Assembly (NCBI RefSeq): GCF_039524395.1
Contig: NZ_BAAAGO010000042.1
DNA: 64,000 nt
From: Micropruina glycogenica
GTDB lineage: Bacteria > Actinomycetota > Actinomycetes > Propionibacteriales > Propionibacteriaceae
Reading direction: 5' to 3' (one strand)
Each line of letters starts with the position of its first letter. Within the stretch, counting starts at the first letter, position 1. A program made the position numbers and the translations under genes. Below are positions 51,187-59,505 of the stretch, piece by piece. The notes beneath the pieces were generated by a model, which saw only the letters and a list, made by a program, of their open reading frames with translations, did not search any database and was not told where the DNA came from.

Positions 51187-51783
51187 TTACAGCAGCCGCA
51201 ACCGAACCAGCTCGTCGCGCAACTGCGCGGCGCTGGTGAACAGAACGGTGCCCAGCCCCACCTCGGCGGCCGAGTCCAGGTTGCCCTGGGTGTCGTCGAT
51301 CATCAGGGTCTCGTCGGCCCGGGTGTCGAAGCGGTCCAGCGCGTAGCGAAAGATCTCGGGGTCGGGTTTGGCCAGCCCCACCTCGCCCGAGACGATCACG
51401 TCGGCGAGGTCGTCGATCACCGGGTTGGCCCTGCGGGCGATGTTGAAGTTCTCCTTGGCCCAGTTGCTCAGCCCGTAGCAGCGCACGCCCGCAGCCAGTA
51501 GCTCACCGATCACCTCTGCCGTGCCGGCGATCGGGCCGCTGACGGTGAGCGGAAAGCGCTCCAGGTAAACCCGGTAGACGTCGACCAGGTGCGGGGCCTG
51601 ATCGTCCATCTCGACCACGGCGTCGGCCAGCGGCATGCCCGCGTCGGTGCGGGCGTTCAGCTCCCAGAACACCTCCGCGGCGAGAAAGTCGTTCGCCACT
51701 TCGTCTGGCACGGCGCCGGCGAGCGCACGCATCGGATCCCAGTCGACGATCACGTTGGCGACGTCGAAGATCAGGGCGGTCAC
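51187..51783 (-). CDS. HAD-superfamily hydrolase, subfamily IA
   Basis: 198 residues from GTG 51783. Motif I reads LIFDVANVIVDWD, with nucleophile Asp but Asp+2 replaced: DVA rather than DxD, and the second acid is further on. Motif II is LSNWA, motif III Lys in EVGLAKPDPEIF, motif IV MIDDTQGN. The family removes phosphate or halogen from small molecules. The lack of the second motif I Asp suits the haloacid/epoxide-type members. Coupled to the upstream pentapeptide gene (GTGA, 51780-51783). Confidence 0.85.
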   Translation of the reverse strand: MTALIFDVANVIVDWDPMRALAGAVPDEVANDFLAAEVFWELNARTDAGMPLADAVVEMDDQAPHLVDVYRVYLERFPLTVSGPIAGTAEVIGELLAAGVRCYGLSNWAKENFNIARRANPVIDDLADVIVSGEVGLAKPDPEIFRYALDRFDTRADETLMIDDTQGNLDSAAEVGLGTVLFTSAAQLRDELVRLRLL

Positions 51784-52448
51784 GGGTCCTCCTCGGTGAT
51801 GCCGATGCGCAGGGACGCGGCGAGCGTGGGGCCGAGCCACCGCGCCTGCTGATCGGTGATGGTGGCGCCCACCAGGCTGTCGGCGCCCTCCAGGCGATTC
51901 AACCGCACCACGTCGAGCCCGCGCAGGTCAAGGTGATTGCCGGTGCGGTGTCGTGCGTCGAGGTCGTCCACCAGGCTTGCGAGCACGGCGACCCGGGTGG
52001 TGGTGGCCCCGGCCAGGTCGAGGGTACCGATGCGGCAGCCGGTCAGCGTGACGTCGCTCAGCTTGGCCTCGCGTAGGTTCGCGTAGCCGATGCGGACGCC
52101 CTGCAGGGTCACGTTCTGCCACGTCGCCCCGGAGCAGTCGAGCACGCCGATGCTGCCGCCTTCGATCACCACGCCGCGCCAGTGCGAGCGGGGCGCGTTG
52201 AGGGTGACCACCGAAGGGTCCGTCACTTCGACTTCGGCCAGCCGCAGCCGCCGGGCGTGCAGATGATCCGACGGCAGCCGGGCCAGCCGCGAGTCGGTGA
52301 TGTCGGCGCCGATCAGCGACGCCTGTTCGCCCGACCAGGTCAGCAGAGCTTCGCTGAAGCTCTCGTTGTCGCAGGCGTCGCCGGGGTCGAGGGCGATCAG
52401 CGGCGGCAGTTGCGGCGGGCTGACCCGCGGTGGTTCGACGGGCGTCAT
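51780..52448 (-). CDS. Pentapeptide-repeat-like protein
   Basis: 222 residues from ATG 52448. The repeat A(D/N)LxxAxLxxx appears as SLIGADITDSRLARL, VLDCSGATWQNVTLQGVRIG and YANLREAKLSDVTLTGCRIG, then TLDLAGATTTRVAVL and LDLRGLDVVRLNRLEGAD, suggesting a right-handed quadrilateral beta-helix. Such folds mimic DNA shape (MfpA-like) or act as scaffolds. No toxin or kinase motif seen. First in a two-gene unit with the HAD gene. Confidence 0.75.
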   Translation of the reverse strand: MTPVEPPRVSPPQLPPLIALDPGDACDNESFSEALLTWSGEQASLIGADITDSRLARLPSDHLHARRLRLAEVEVTDPSVVTLNAPRSHWRGVVIEGGSIGVLDCSGATWQNVTLQGVRIGYANLREAKLSDVTLTGCRIGTLDLAGATTTRVAVLASLVDDLDARHRTGNHLDLRGLDVVRLNRLEGADSLVGATITDQQARWLGPTLAASLRIGITEEDP

Positions 52449-52521
52449 CGCTGTCTCCGCACGACTGATCGGGCCGGTCGACATGTGCGCGCACGGTCTC
52501 GACAAGCTCGACCAGCGAGTG

Positions 52522-52637
52522 GAGATTCCGGCGTTCGCCGGAATGACGCGGGGTGCTGGAGTGGGGCGGAGGGCTGCAGTGACGCGGAGGACCGGAATGA
52601 GGGGACCACCGTCATCCCGGGCTTGACCCGGGATCTC
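52522..52637. repeat. Two palindromic repeats, opposite orientation
   Basis: Reverse copy at 52522-52548 (GAGATTCCGGCGTTCGCCGG...) and forward copy at 52611-52637 (GTCATCCCGGGCTTGACCCG...). A TCGACAAGCTCGACCAGCGA motif precedes the first. They sit in the gap between the pentapeptide gene and the nadE stop. Confidence 0.8.
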
Positions 52638-52646
52638 TCGGTGCGG

Positions 52647-54683
52647 CTAGGGCACATTGCGGTTCAGCTCGTCCAACCACAGCTTCGCCGACACGTCCGA
52701 GGGCATGCGCCAGTCGCCGCGCGGCGACAGCGACCCGCCACGCACCACCTTAGGCCCGTTGGGCATCGCCGAGCGCTTGAACTGCGCGAAGCCGAAGAAC
52801 CGCCGGCAGAACACCTCCAGCCACTTCTTGATGGTGGCCAGGTCGTAGGCGACCCGCTTGTCGTCGGGGTAGCCCTCGGGCCAGTCGCCGTGCGCGGCGT
52901 CCGACCAGGCGTGCTCGGCCAGAAAGGCGATCGTCGAGGGCGGTGTGCCGTGCCGCAGCACGTGGTACAGGGTGAAGTCCTGCAGGTTGTACGGCCCGAT
53001 GGACGCCTCGGTCGACTGCGGCGTCTCGCCCTCGCCCACCGGCACCAGTTCGGGGGTGATCTCGGTGTCGAGAATCGCCTGCAGCACCTTGTTCACCTCA
53101 GGGGTGAACTGGCCCGAGGTGATCACCCAGCGAATCAGGTGCTGCATCAGCGTCTTGGGCACGCCCGGGTTCACGTTGTAGTGGCTCATCTGGTCGCCGA
53201 CCCCGTAGGTGCACCAGCCCAGCGCCAACTCCGACAGGTCGCCGGTGCCCAGCACGATGCCGCCGCGCTGGTTGGCCAGCCTGAACAGGTAGTCGGTGCG
53301 CAGCCCGGCCTGCACGTTCTCGAAGGTCACGTCGTAGACGGGCTCGCCGTCGGCGAACGGGTGATCCATTTCGGCCAGCATGGTGCGCGCGGTGCCGGTG
53401 ATATCGAGGGTGGCGAACGTGACGCCCAGTGATTCGGCCAGCCGGGTGGCGTTGTTCTTGGTGTAGTCCGACGTCGCGAAGCCCGGCATGGTGAACGCCA
53501 GAATGTCGGTGCGCGGCCGGCCCAGCCGGTCCATCGCCTTGGCCGCCACGATCAGCGCATGGGTGCTGTCGAGGCCGCCCGAAACACCGATCACGATCTT
53601 GGGCTGGCCGATCGCCCGCAGCCTCTGCTCAAGGGCGCTGACCTGAATGCTGTAGGCCTCGTAGCAGTCTTGCGCCAAGGTGTCGGGGTCGGCCGGCACG
53701 AAGGGGAACCGCGGCACGTCGCGCTTCAACCCCAGGTCGCCCGAGGGCGGGTTGAGCGTGAAGGTGACGGTGCGAAAGCCGTCCAACCGCTCGGCGTGGG
53801 TGCGCCGGTTGTCGTCGAACGTGCCCTGCCGGTAGCGCTCTTGCGCCAGCCGGGCCAGATGGACGTCGGCCACCGACGCTCGCGGGCCGCTGGGGAACCG
53901 CTCCGACTCGGCCAGTAGGGTGCCGTTCTCGTAGATCATCGTTTGGCCGTCCCACGACAGGTCGGTGGACGATTCGCCCTCGCCGGCGGCGGCGTACACG
54001 TAGGCGGCCAGGCAGCGCGACGACCCCGACGCACACAACAGGTGCCGATCGACCGCCTTGGCCACGGTGATCGGCGAACCCGACAGGTTCGCCAGCACGG
54101 TCGCGCCGGCCAGTGCGGCCTCGGCGCTGGGCGGAATCGGCACCCACATGTCTTCGCAGATCTCGACGTGCAACACGAAGTCGGGCAGATCGTCGGCTGC
54201 GAACAGCAGGTCGGGGCCGAACGGCACGTCGACCCCGGCCACCCTGATCTCGCCGGTGACGTCGTCGCCCGGCGCGATCTGCCGGCGCTCGTAGAACTCA
54301 CGGTAGGTGGGCAGGTACGACTTGGGCACAACGCCCAGAATCTCGCCGCGGTGAATCACGATCGCGCAGTTGTAGATGCGGTGCAGGCTGCGCAGCGGGG
54401 CGCCGATCACCAGCACAGTGTCTAGGTCGGCGGCGCCGTCGGCGACCTGGCCCACCGCTTCGTCGGCGGCGTTCAACAGGGGGTCTTGCAGCAGCAGGTC
54501 TTCGATGGAGTATCCGGTCAAGCAGAGTTCGGGAAACACGGCCAGCGCGACGCCGTCGGCGGCCAGTTCACGGGCCTGGGCGAGTACCGCCTCGGCGTTG
54601 ACCGAGGGTTGCACCATCGTGATCGGCATGGTGACGCCAGCCACCCGCGCGAAGCCGTGCGCGTACAGGTTGTGGAAATCCAT
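52647..54683 (-). CDS. nadE: Glutamine-dependent NAD+ synthetase
   Basis: 678 residues, the size of the mycobacterial-type enzyme. The N-terminal amidase has Glu52 (FPELCLTGYS), Lys121 (VVPKSYLPTY) and Cys175 (HVEICEDMW), matching the known triad almost exactly. The C-terminal synthetase has P-loop VSGGLDSTHAL near residue 366 and GTGDLSELALGWCTYGVGDQMSHYNVN. It amidates deamido-NAD with ammonia tunnelled from glutamine. Start ATG 54683 with GGAGGC upstream. Complete. Confidence 0.97.
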   Translation of the reverse strand: MDFHNLYAHGFARVAGVTMPITMVQPSVNAEAVLAQARELAADGVALAVFPELCLTGYSIEDLLLQDPLLNAADEAVGQVADGAADLDTVLVIGAPLRSLHRIYNCAIVIHRGEILGVVPKSYLPTYREFYERRQIAPGDDVTGEIRVAGVDVPFGPDLLFAADDLPDFVLHVEICEDMWVPIPPSAEAALAGATVLANLSGSPITVAKAVDRHLLCASGSSRCLAAYVYAAAGEGESSTDLSWDGQTMIYENGTLLAESERFPSGPRASVADVHLARLAQERYRQGTFDDNRRTHAERLDGFRTVTFTLNPPSGDLGLKRDVPRFPFVPADPDTLAQDCYEAYSIQVSALEQRLRAIGQPKIVIGVSGGLDSTHALIVAAKAMDRLGRPRTDILAFTMPGFATSDYTKNNATRLAESLGVTFATLDITGTARTMLAEMDHPFADGEPVYDVTFENVQAGLRTDYLFRLANQRGGIVLGTGDLSELALGWCTYGVGDQMSHYNVNPGVPKTLMQHLIRWVITSGQFTPEVNKVLQAILDTEITPELVPVGEGETPQSTEASIGPYNLQDFTLYHVLRHGTPPSTIAFLAEHAWSDAAHGDWPEGYPDDKRVAYDLATIKKWLEVFCRRFFGFAQFKRSAMPNGPKVVRGGSLSPRGDWRMPSDVSAKLWLDELNRNVP

Positions 54684-54781
54684 CGAGCCTCCATGCCGTG
54701 CGGTGAGGCCAGCATGTCAGATCGAGCGACGGCAGCGGGGGAGCACTCGGTTGGGGAAGGGATCCTGGCGAACCCATCACA

Positions 54782-55113
54782 GTCATCCCGGCGAACCCAA
54801 CACCGTCATCCCGGCGAACGCCGGGATCTCTGGTGCGGCCGACGAAGGGTGAGATCCCGGATCACGTCCGGGAAGACGCTGTGCTCGACAGGCTCAACCA
54901 CCGCTGGTCGAGTCTGACGGCCCACATCCACCGTCATCCCGGCGAACGCCGGGATCTCTTCTATTGGCCGCGCGACTACGTCCGATTTGAGGGGCGATCA
55001 CGCCTGCGGAGGCGTCTGACCCGGTAAATCGGACGTGATCTCGCATGGTTCTTTCGCCCAACGTGCGTTGAGTGCCCATCGCGAACGAGATCCCGGCGTT
55101 CGCCGGGATGACG
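54782..55113. repeat. Cluster of palindromic repeats between nadE and DUF2207 gene
   Basis: Half copy at 54782-54796, full copies at 54805-54830 and 54933-54958 (forward), reversed copies at 54851-54877 and 55087-55113. CTCGACAGGCTCAACCACCG lies between. The 448-base gap contains nothing else that I can see. Confidence 0.85.
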
Positions 55114-55131
55114 AAGGCGTTCAGTAGCGGC

Positions 55132-56322
55132 TCATTCGCCACCGCCACCGCCACCGCCGTCGCCGCCGCCGAAGCCACCGCCGTCGCCGCCGCCGAAGCC
55201 GCCGAAGTCGCCGAACGAACCACCCGCGTCGGCGCCCAGTCCGTCGATCGCTCCGCTGTCGAACATCGACCCCGGGTCGCCGAACGCGTCGCCCATGCCG
55301 CCCATGTCGCCGAAGCCGTCCATGGCAGAGAACATGGCCAGGCTGAACATGGCGTCGTGCACACCCCAGCCGACCACGCCGAGCCAGAGCAGGTCCATGT
55401 CGTCTTCGTAGCCGTCGGCTCGGGCGGCGGCCGCCAGGTCGCCGAACACCTTCACCCAGTGCGCGGCCACGCCCAGCACGATCGCCCAGGGCAGGTACTT
55501 GCTGAAGATCTCGGACGCCTCTTCGTAGCTGAACTGCTCCTTCTCGGCCGTCTCGAGATACCGCTTGAAGCCCAGGGTCTGAACGCGCAGAGCCGTGCCC
55601 TCGGCGGTGCGCACGGGGCGTTGCATGCCCTGCGAGCCGATCACCACGCCGCCCAGTGCCGCGACGGCTCCGCCGGCCAGCAGCGCCGGCACGCCCATGC
55701 CGAAACCCGCCAGCAGCATCAGGGCGGCGACGATCCACACGATGCGCACCGGGTGCATGCCGGTCACGTGGCGAAACCAGCCGCCCTCGTACGAGGCGTT
55801 GGCCAGGGCGTACTGGTAGTCGCCCACCGCGGGGTTGCCCAGGCGCCGCAACTCAGACAGTCGCACGTCAGGCCCGCCCACGAACAGGTCGCGCAGCAGT
55901 TGGGCCTCCATCGGGTCGGCCCGATCGGCCGTCGGCTTGTCGGCCTTGCGCAACTCCCAGTCTTTGCCGGTGCGGCTGCGCGGATTCTCGACCACCACGA
56001 TGCTCAAATGCCCGCGCGCGGCCAGGTCGACGATGGTGGCGATCACGTCACGGGTCTCAGGCTTGCCGTCGACCACGGTGCCGGCGAGGCCGGGCCGAAC
56101 ACCCTTGGGCGGGTTGAAGGCCACGGCGACCTCACCGGTGTACTCGGCGCCGCCCGGCACAGGAACGCGTTGTTCGGTCTGGGCTCCCACCGGGGTGAGG
56201 CCGGGGGTGACGCCCGCGAAGTACTCGTCGGCGAACTTGCGCCGCTGCGCCCGCCAGGCCCAGACCAGCAGCGCCAGCACAGCAACCCCGAGCAGAATCC
56301 AGGTGAGGTCCATGCCCTCCAT
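55132..56322 (-). CDS. DUF2207-like membrane protein with Gly-rich tail
   Basis: 396 residues. Starts with one helix (LTWILLGVAVLALLVWAWRA), then KFADEYFAGVTPGLTP, FNPPKGVRPGLAGTVVDG and DVIATIVDLAARGHLSIVVV, the winged-helix-like middle of DUF2207 proteins. Two or three more membrane segments follow (WIVAALMLLAGFGMGVPAL, IVLGVAAHWVKVF), and a tail of Gly/Asp/Phe repeats. The N-terminal extracellular beta domain of full DUF2207 proteins is absent. Function unknown. Start 56322 or 56313. Confidence 0.8.
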   Translation of the reverse strand: MEGMDLTWILLGVAVLALLVWAWRAQRRKFADEYFAGVTPGLTPVGAQTEQRVPVPGGAEYTGEVAVAFNPPKGVRPGLAGTVVDGKPETRDVIATIVDLAARGHLSIVVVENPRSRTGKDWELRKADKPTADRADPMEAQLLRDLFVGGPDVRLSELRRLGNPAVGDYQYALANASYEGGWFRHVTGMHPVRIVWIVAALMLLAGFGMGVPALLAGGAVAALGGVVIGSQGMQRPVRTAEGTALRVQTLGFKRYLETAEKEQFSYEEASEIFSKYLPWAIVLGVAAHWVKVFGDLAAAARADGYEDDMDLLWLGVVGWGVHDAMFSLAMFSAMDGFGDMGGMGDAFGDPGSMFDSGAIDGLGADAGGSFGDFGGFGGGDGGGFGGGDGGGGGGGE

Positions 56323-56364
56323 AGTGACAGGTGGCCCACAAGGTTCGGCTGTCACAATCGGCGC

Positions 56365-56988
56365 ATGACGGATTTGCTGGTCGAAACCCCGCTGGGCCCC
56401 TGTCGGCTCACCGTCTCGGCGGCGGACGATCCGCGCGCGGTGCTGCTGCTGGGCCACGGCGCGGGCGGCGGCATCGAGGCGTTCGACCTGCTGGCGCTGG
56501 CGTCCGCGTTGCCGGGTAAGGACGTCATCGTGATTCGGCACGAACAGCCCTGGCGAGTCGCGGGTCGCAAGACCGTGGCGCTGCCCGAGCGGGTCGATCA
56601 GGGGTGGCGCCCGGCGCTTGACGCGGTCACGACCCGGTATGCCGGTCTGCCGTTGTGGGTCGGCGGACGCTCCGCCGGCGCTCGGGGTGCCTGCCGCAAC
56701 TTCGACGACCGTCAGGCGGGGGTGGTGTGCCTGTCGTTTCCGCTGCATCCGCCGGGTCGCCCTGACGTCTCACGCATCGGTGAGTTGGCTGGCGTCAGTG
56801 GCCCGGTGCTGGTGGTGCAGGGCGAGAGCGATCCGTTCGGCTCGCCCAAAGACGTCCGTGATGCGGCCATGGCCGCCGGGGGCGCGCAACCGCTGGTCAT
56901 CGGGGTGCCAGGCACGCATTCGTTCAGCCGACGGGCGGATGTCCGAGACTCGATCGTGACGTCGGTGGCGGATTTCCTAAGGGTGTGA
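56365..56988 (+). CDS. Alpha/beta hydrolase (KANSL3/Tex30-like)
   Basis: 207 residues. Nucleophile elbow GGRSAG (Ser near residue 104), oxyanion strand LLLGHGAGGGIEAFDL, acid in QGESDPFGSP, and His in GTHSFS near the end. Small hydrolase without lid; substrate unknown. Divergent from the DUF2207-like gene with 42 bases between. Confidence 0.88.
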   Translation: MTDLLVETPLGPCRLTVSAADDPRAVLLLGHGAGGGIEAFDLLALASALPGKDVIVIRHEQPWRVAGRKTVALPERVDQGWRPALDAVTTRYAGLPLWVGGRSAGARGACRNFDDRQAGVVCLSFPLHPPGRPDVSRIGELAGVSGPVLVVQGESDPFGSPKDVRDAAMAAGGAQPLVIGVPGTHSFSRRADVRDSIVTSVADFLRV

Positions 56989-57000
56989 TCGCCGAGCGGT

Positions 57001-57062
57001 GAAGATTCCGGCGTCGGTCGGAGTGACGGCGGATTCGTCATCCCGGCGAACGCGGGGACCTC
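57001..57062. repeat. Two palindromic repeats before the CHAT gene end
   Basis: Reverse copy 57001-57028 (AAGATTCCGGCGTCGGTCGG...) and forward copy 57037-57062 (GTCATCCCGGCGAACGCGGG...). They lie between the hydrolase stop and the CHAT gene stop. Confidence 0.75.
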
Positions 57063-57071
57063 GTCGGCCCG

Positions 57072-59501
57072 CTACCAGCCGGCCCCGTAGCACTGGAAGG
57101 TCGACAGAAGCTCTGGATGCCTGGCCGTCGCTGCGGCCAGCGCATCGGCCGGCGGGCTGCCCTTCGCGAGTTCGGCGTGCATGTCGGGCAGGATCGCGGC
57201 AGCCACCTCGTCAGACACCGACGCCGGTGACGCGATGACGCACCGCGCCCCGGCGTGCAGCCAGGCGGTCGTCAGGCCCAGCAGCTCGTCGCCGCGCCTG
57301 ATCGTCGTCGCACCCAGCTCGCAGGCCGACAGAATCACGGTCTCGGGCACCTGTGGCAGTTGGTCGAGGTCGTAGCCGAACCACGGGCCGTCCACGAGTT
57401 CGAGGTTGCTGAACAACGGGTTGTCCGACACGTGATGGCCGTGCGCGGCCAGGTGCAGCAGATCGACTGTGCCCGCCACCGATCCGACGGCGTCGGCGGT
57501 GGCGTCGGGGCCGATGAGTTGCTGAGCCCCGGGCCAGTGGGCGGCGGACGCGCCCACCTCGTGGGCCCCGCGCGGGAGTCGTGGGCCCGCCACAAACGCG
57601 GCGTTCGCGAACTCGTGCGTCTGCCTGCGTTTGGCCACCCACTCGGACGCGCTGCGGGGAATGGTGATGGCTCGGCCATGCAGGCTGGGCAGAAGTGACC
57701 AGGGGAGGCCTGAGAACAACCCGGTGGGGTTGATCACGACTCGTCTCGACTTCGGGCGATCGCCGAGCGGCCCGAAAAGCAGGGCGTCGAGCTCGGCCAA
57801 CCGTTGGCGCAAGCCTGCCGCGACGCTTTCGGCGACCATGGGCGGTAGGTCGGCCGCGGCCATGTCGAGATCGGCCGGCAGGCCCGAGATCGCTTGACGA
57901 AACTCCGCTTCGGGCCCCAGTCTCACCAACTGTTGCCGGCGCGGGCCGATCAACAGCATCCAGGCTGATCCGCCGGCGGTCAGCGGTGCCTGCAACTCGG
58001 CATGTGTGGCAGCCAGTTCGTGCTGCAGATCACCAAGTGAAACGATTCCGCGAATGGCCGCCGACCCTGCGTCGCGCCACGACCGTCGGCGTACCTGATC
58101 GACGAGTTCGTGCTGACGTTGCGCGTCGGGCGTGCCGGGTTCGGGGCGGCGTTGGCTCAACACCCGTAGTTCCGTCAGGTCGGCTGCCGCCTCGGGGTCA
58201 GCGGGTGGACGCACGGGAACGATTCGACCCGAGACGGCGTCGAGCCACTCCACCCACTCGTACACCAAACGTGGACTGCCATCGTCAACGGCGAGCGCAA
58301 GGCCCCGCTCAGCGAGTCGTTCGCCGTGGCTGACTGTGGCCGTCTGCAAGTCCAAACTGCCGAAGGTGGCCTGCCACTGGTGCAACTCGTCGAGCCCTGC
58401 GCGCAGCACCCTGAGTGCGTCGCGGGGTCGCTCCTTGGCTTGGGCACGTACCTCGTAGGCGAGCAAACGCGTGCTGAGGTCGGTCGACGCGGGAAGGCGC
58501 ACCACAGCGGTGGATCTTCGCGTGCCGAGCGCGGCCTTTGCGGCGTAGACGCGCATCCAGGTCGCATCGCGGCGCAGTCCCTGTCGGGCCAACCCTGCGG
58601 CGATGCGTGACGCTGACTGCGGGGATTCTCTGCCCAGTTCGATGCGACCGGCGACTTCAACTGCTTCGCACTGAAGGACGCGGGCCGAGGCGCCTGTCTT
58701 TGCGAATCGACGCCCGGCCCGCCTTGCCATCGTGATCGCGATCCGTGGCGCGTCCACGACCCATGTGCGCGCCAGCACCAATTCGGCTTCGGCCTGGGCA
58801 CGCGGCCATCGGCGTCGTCCGAACAAGTCGGCTGCTCCCTGGAGGTTCCGCCTGGCCACCTCGTGCATTCCCGCAAGCAGAAGAGCTTCCCCCCGATCCT
58901 GGTCTGAGATGGCGGCGAGCTCGACCGACATTTCTCGCAACTGGGGCGCCACCCGATCCATCAAGCTCAGTCCGCGGGCGAGCTGACCAGACATCATCAG
59001 TGCGTAGCCGAGGTTGTGGGTCACCTTCGCAGACGCGTTGACCTGTGCTGCCGCATCGAACGCCGCCACAGACTGCTCAAAATCGTGGATCGCGGCGGTG
59101 ATGGCCCCTTGATGAAGGAAGAGATTGCCTCGATTCATTCGAGCGCGGCCGCACTCTTCCTGGTCGTCAACGAGTGCGGGTATCGCGACGCCGAAGTCCG
59201 TGAGGGCCTGTTGAGTGTTGCCGAGGCGCGTGTGAATGAGTGCGCGCTGCGCATACAGCTTGCCAACCTCCGATGGCTGCATGCCCTCTTCATGGGCCAG
59301 GGCGGAATCGATCAAGCGCAGGCCTGCGCGCCGGTCGCCCAGCTCTGCTTCGACAAGGCCCAGCGTGCCTTCCACCGCTGCTCGGGTGCCGGAATCCTCA
59401 GCCCGCTCCAGAGCCTTCAACAACAGGCGACGTGCAGGACGAAAGTGCCACGCACGGCTGGCGTCCTTGGCGCGTTCATGCAGCTCCAAGGCGGTCAGCA
59501 T
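57072..59501 (-). CDS. CHAT-domain caspase-like protease with TPR-like helical repeats
   Basis: 809 residues from ATG 59501, five bases after the S8 protease stop. Residues about 1-340 are TPR-like helices (RTRAAVEGTLGLVEAELGD-type text, ALIHTRLGNTQQALTDFGVA, VTHNLGYALMMSGQLARGLS). The CHAT domain covers about 540-809. The catalytic dyad is His687 (LLHLAAHGHHVSDNPLFSNL) and Cys727 (TVILSACELGATTIRRGDEL). CHAT proteases resemble caspases/separases and cut specific partners in response to signals. It is last in a sigma - small protein - S8 - CHAT unit. Composition is slightly less GC-biased than housekeeping genes. Confidence 0.9.
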   Translation of the reverse strand: MLTALELHERAKDASRAWHFRPARRLLLKALERAEDSGTRAAVEGTLGLVEAELGDRRAGLRLIDSALAHEEGMQPSEVGKLYAQRALIHTRLGNTQQALTDFGVAIPALVDDQEECGRARMNRGNLFLHQGAITAAIHDFEQSVAAFDAAAQVNASAKVTHNLGYALMMSGQLARGLSLMDRVAPQLREMSVELAAISDQDRGEALLLAGMHEVARRNLQGAADLFGRRRWPRAQAEAELVLARTWVVDAPRIAITMARRAGRRFAKTGASARVLQCEAVEVAGRIELGRESPQSASRIAAGLARQGLRRDATWMRVYAAKAALGTRRSTAVVRLPASTDLSTRLLAYEVRAQAKERPRDALRVLRAGLDELHQWQATFGSLDLQTATVSHGERLAERGLALAVDDGSPRLVYEWVEWLDAVSGRIVPVRPPADPEAAADLTELRVLSQRRPEPGTPDAQRQHELVDQVRRRSWRDAGSAAIRGIVSLGDLQHELAATHAELQAPLTAGGSAWMLLIGPRRQQLVRLGPEAEFRQAISGLPADLDMAAADLPPMVAESVAAGLRQRLAELDALLFGPLGDRPKSRRVVINPTGLFSGLPWSLLPSLHGRAITIPRSASEWVAKRRQTHEFANAAFVAGPRLPRGAHEVGASAAHWPGAQQLIGPDATADAVGSVAGTVDLLHLAAHGHHVSDNPLFSNLELVDGPWFGYDLDQLPQVPETVILSACELGATTIRRGDELLGLTTAWLHAGARCVIASPASVSDEVAAAILPDMHAELAKGSPPADALAAATARHPELLSTFQCYGAGW

Positions 59502-59505
59502 CCAG

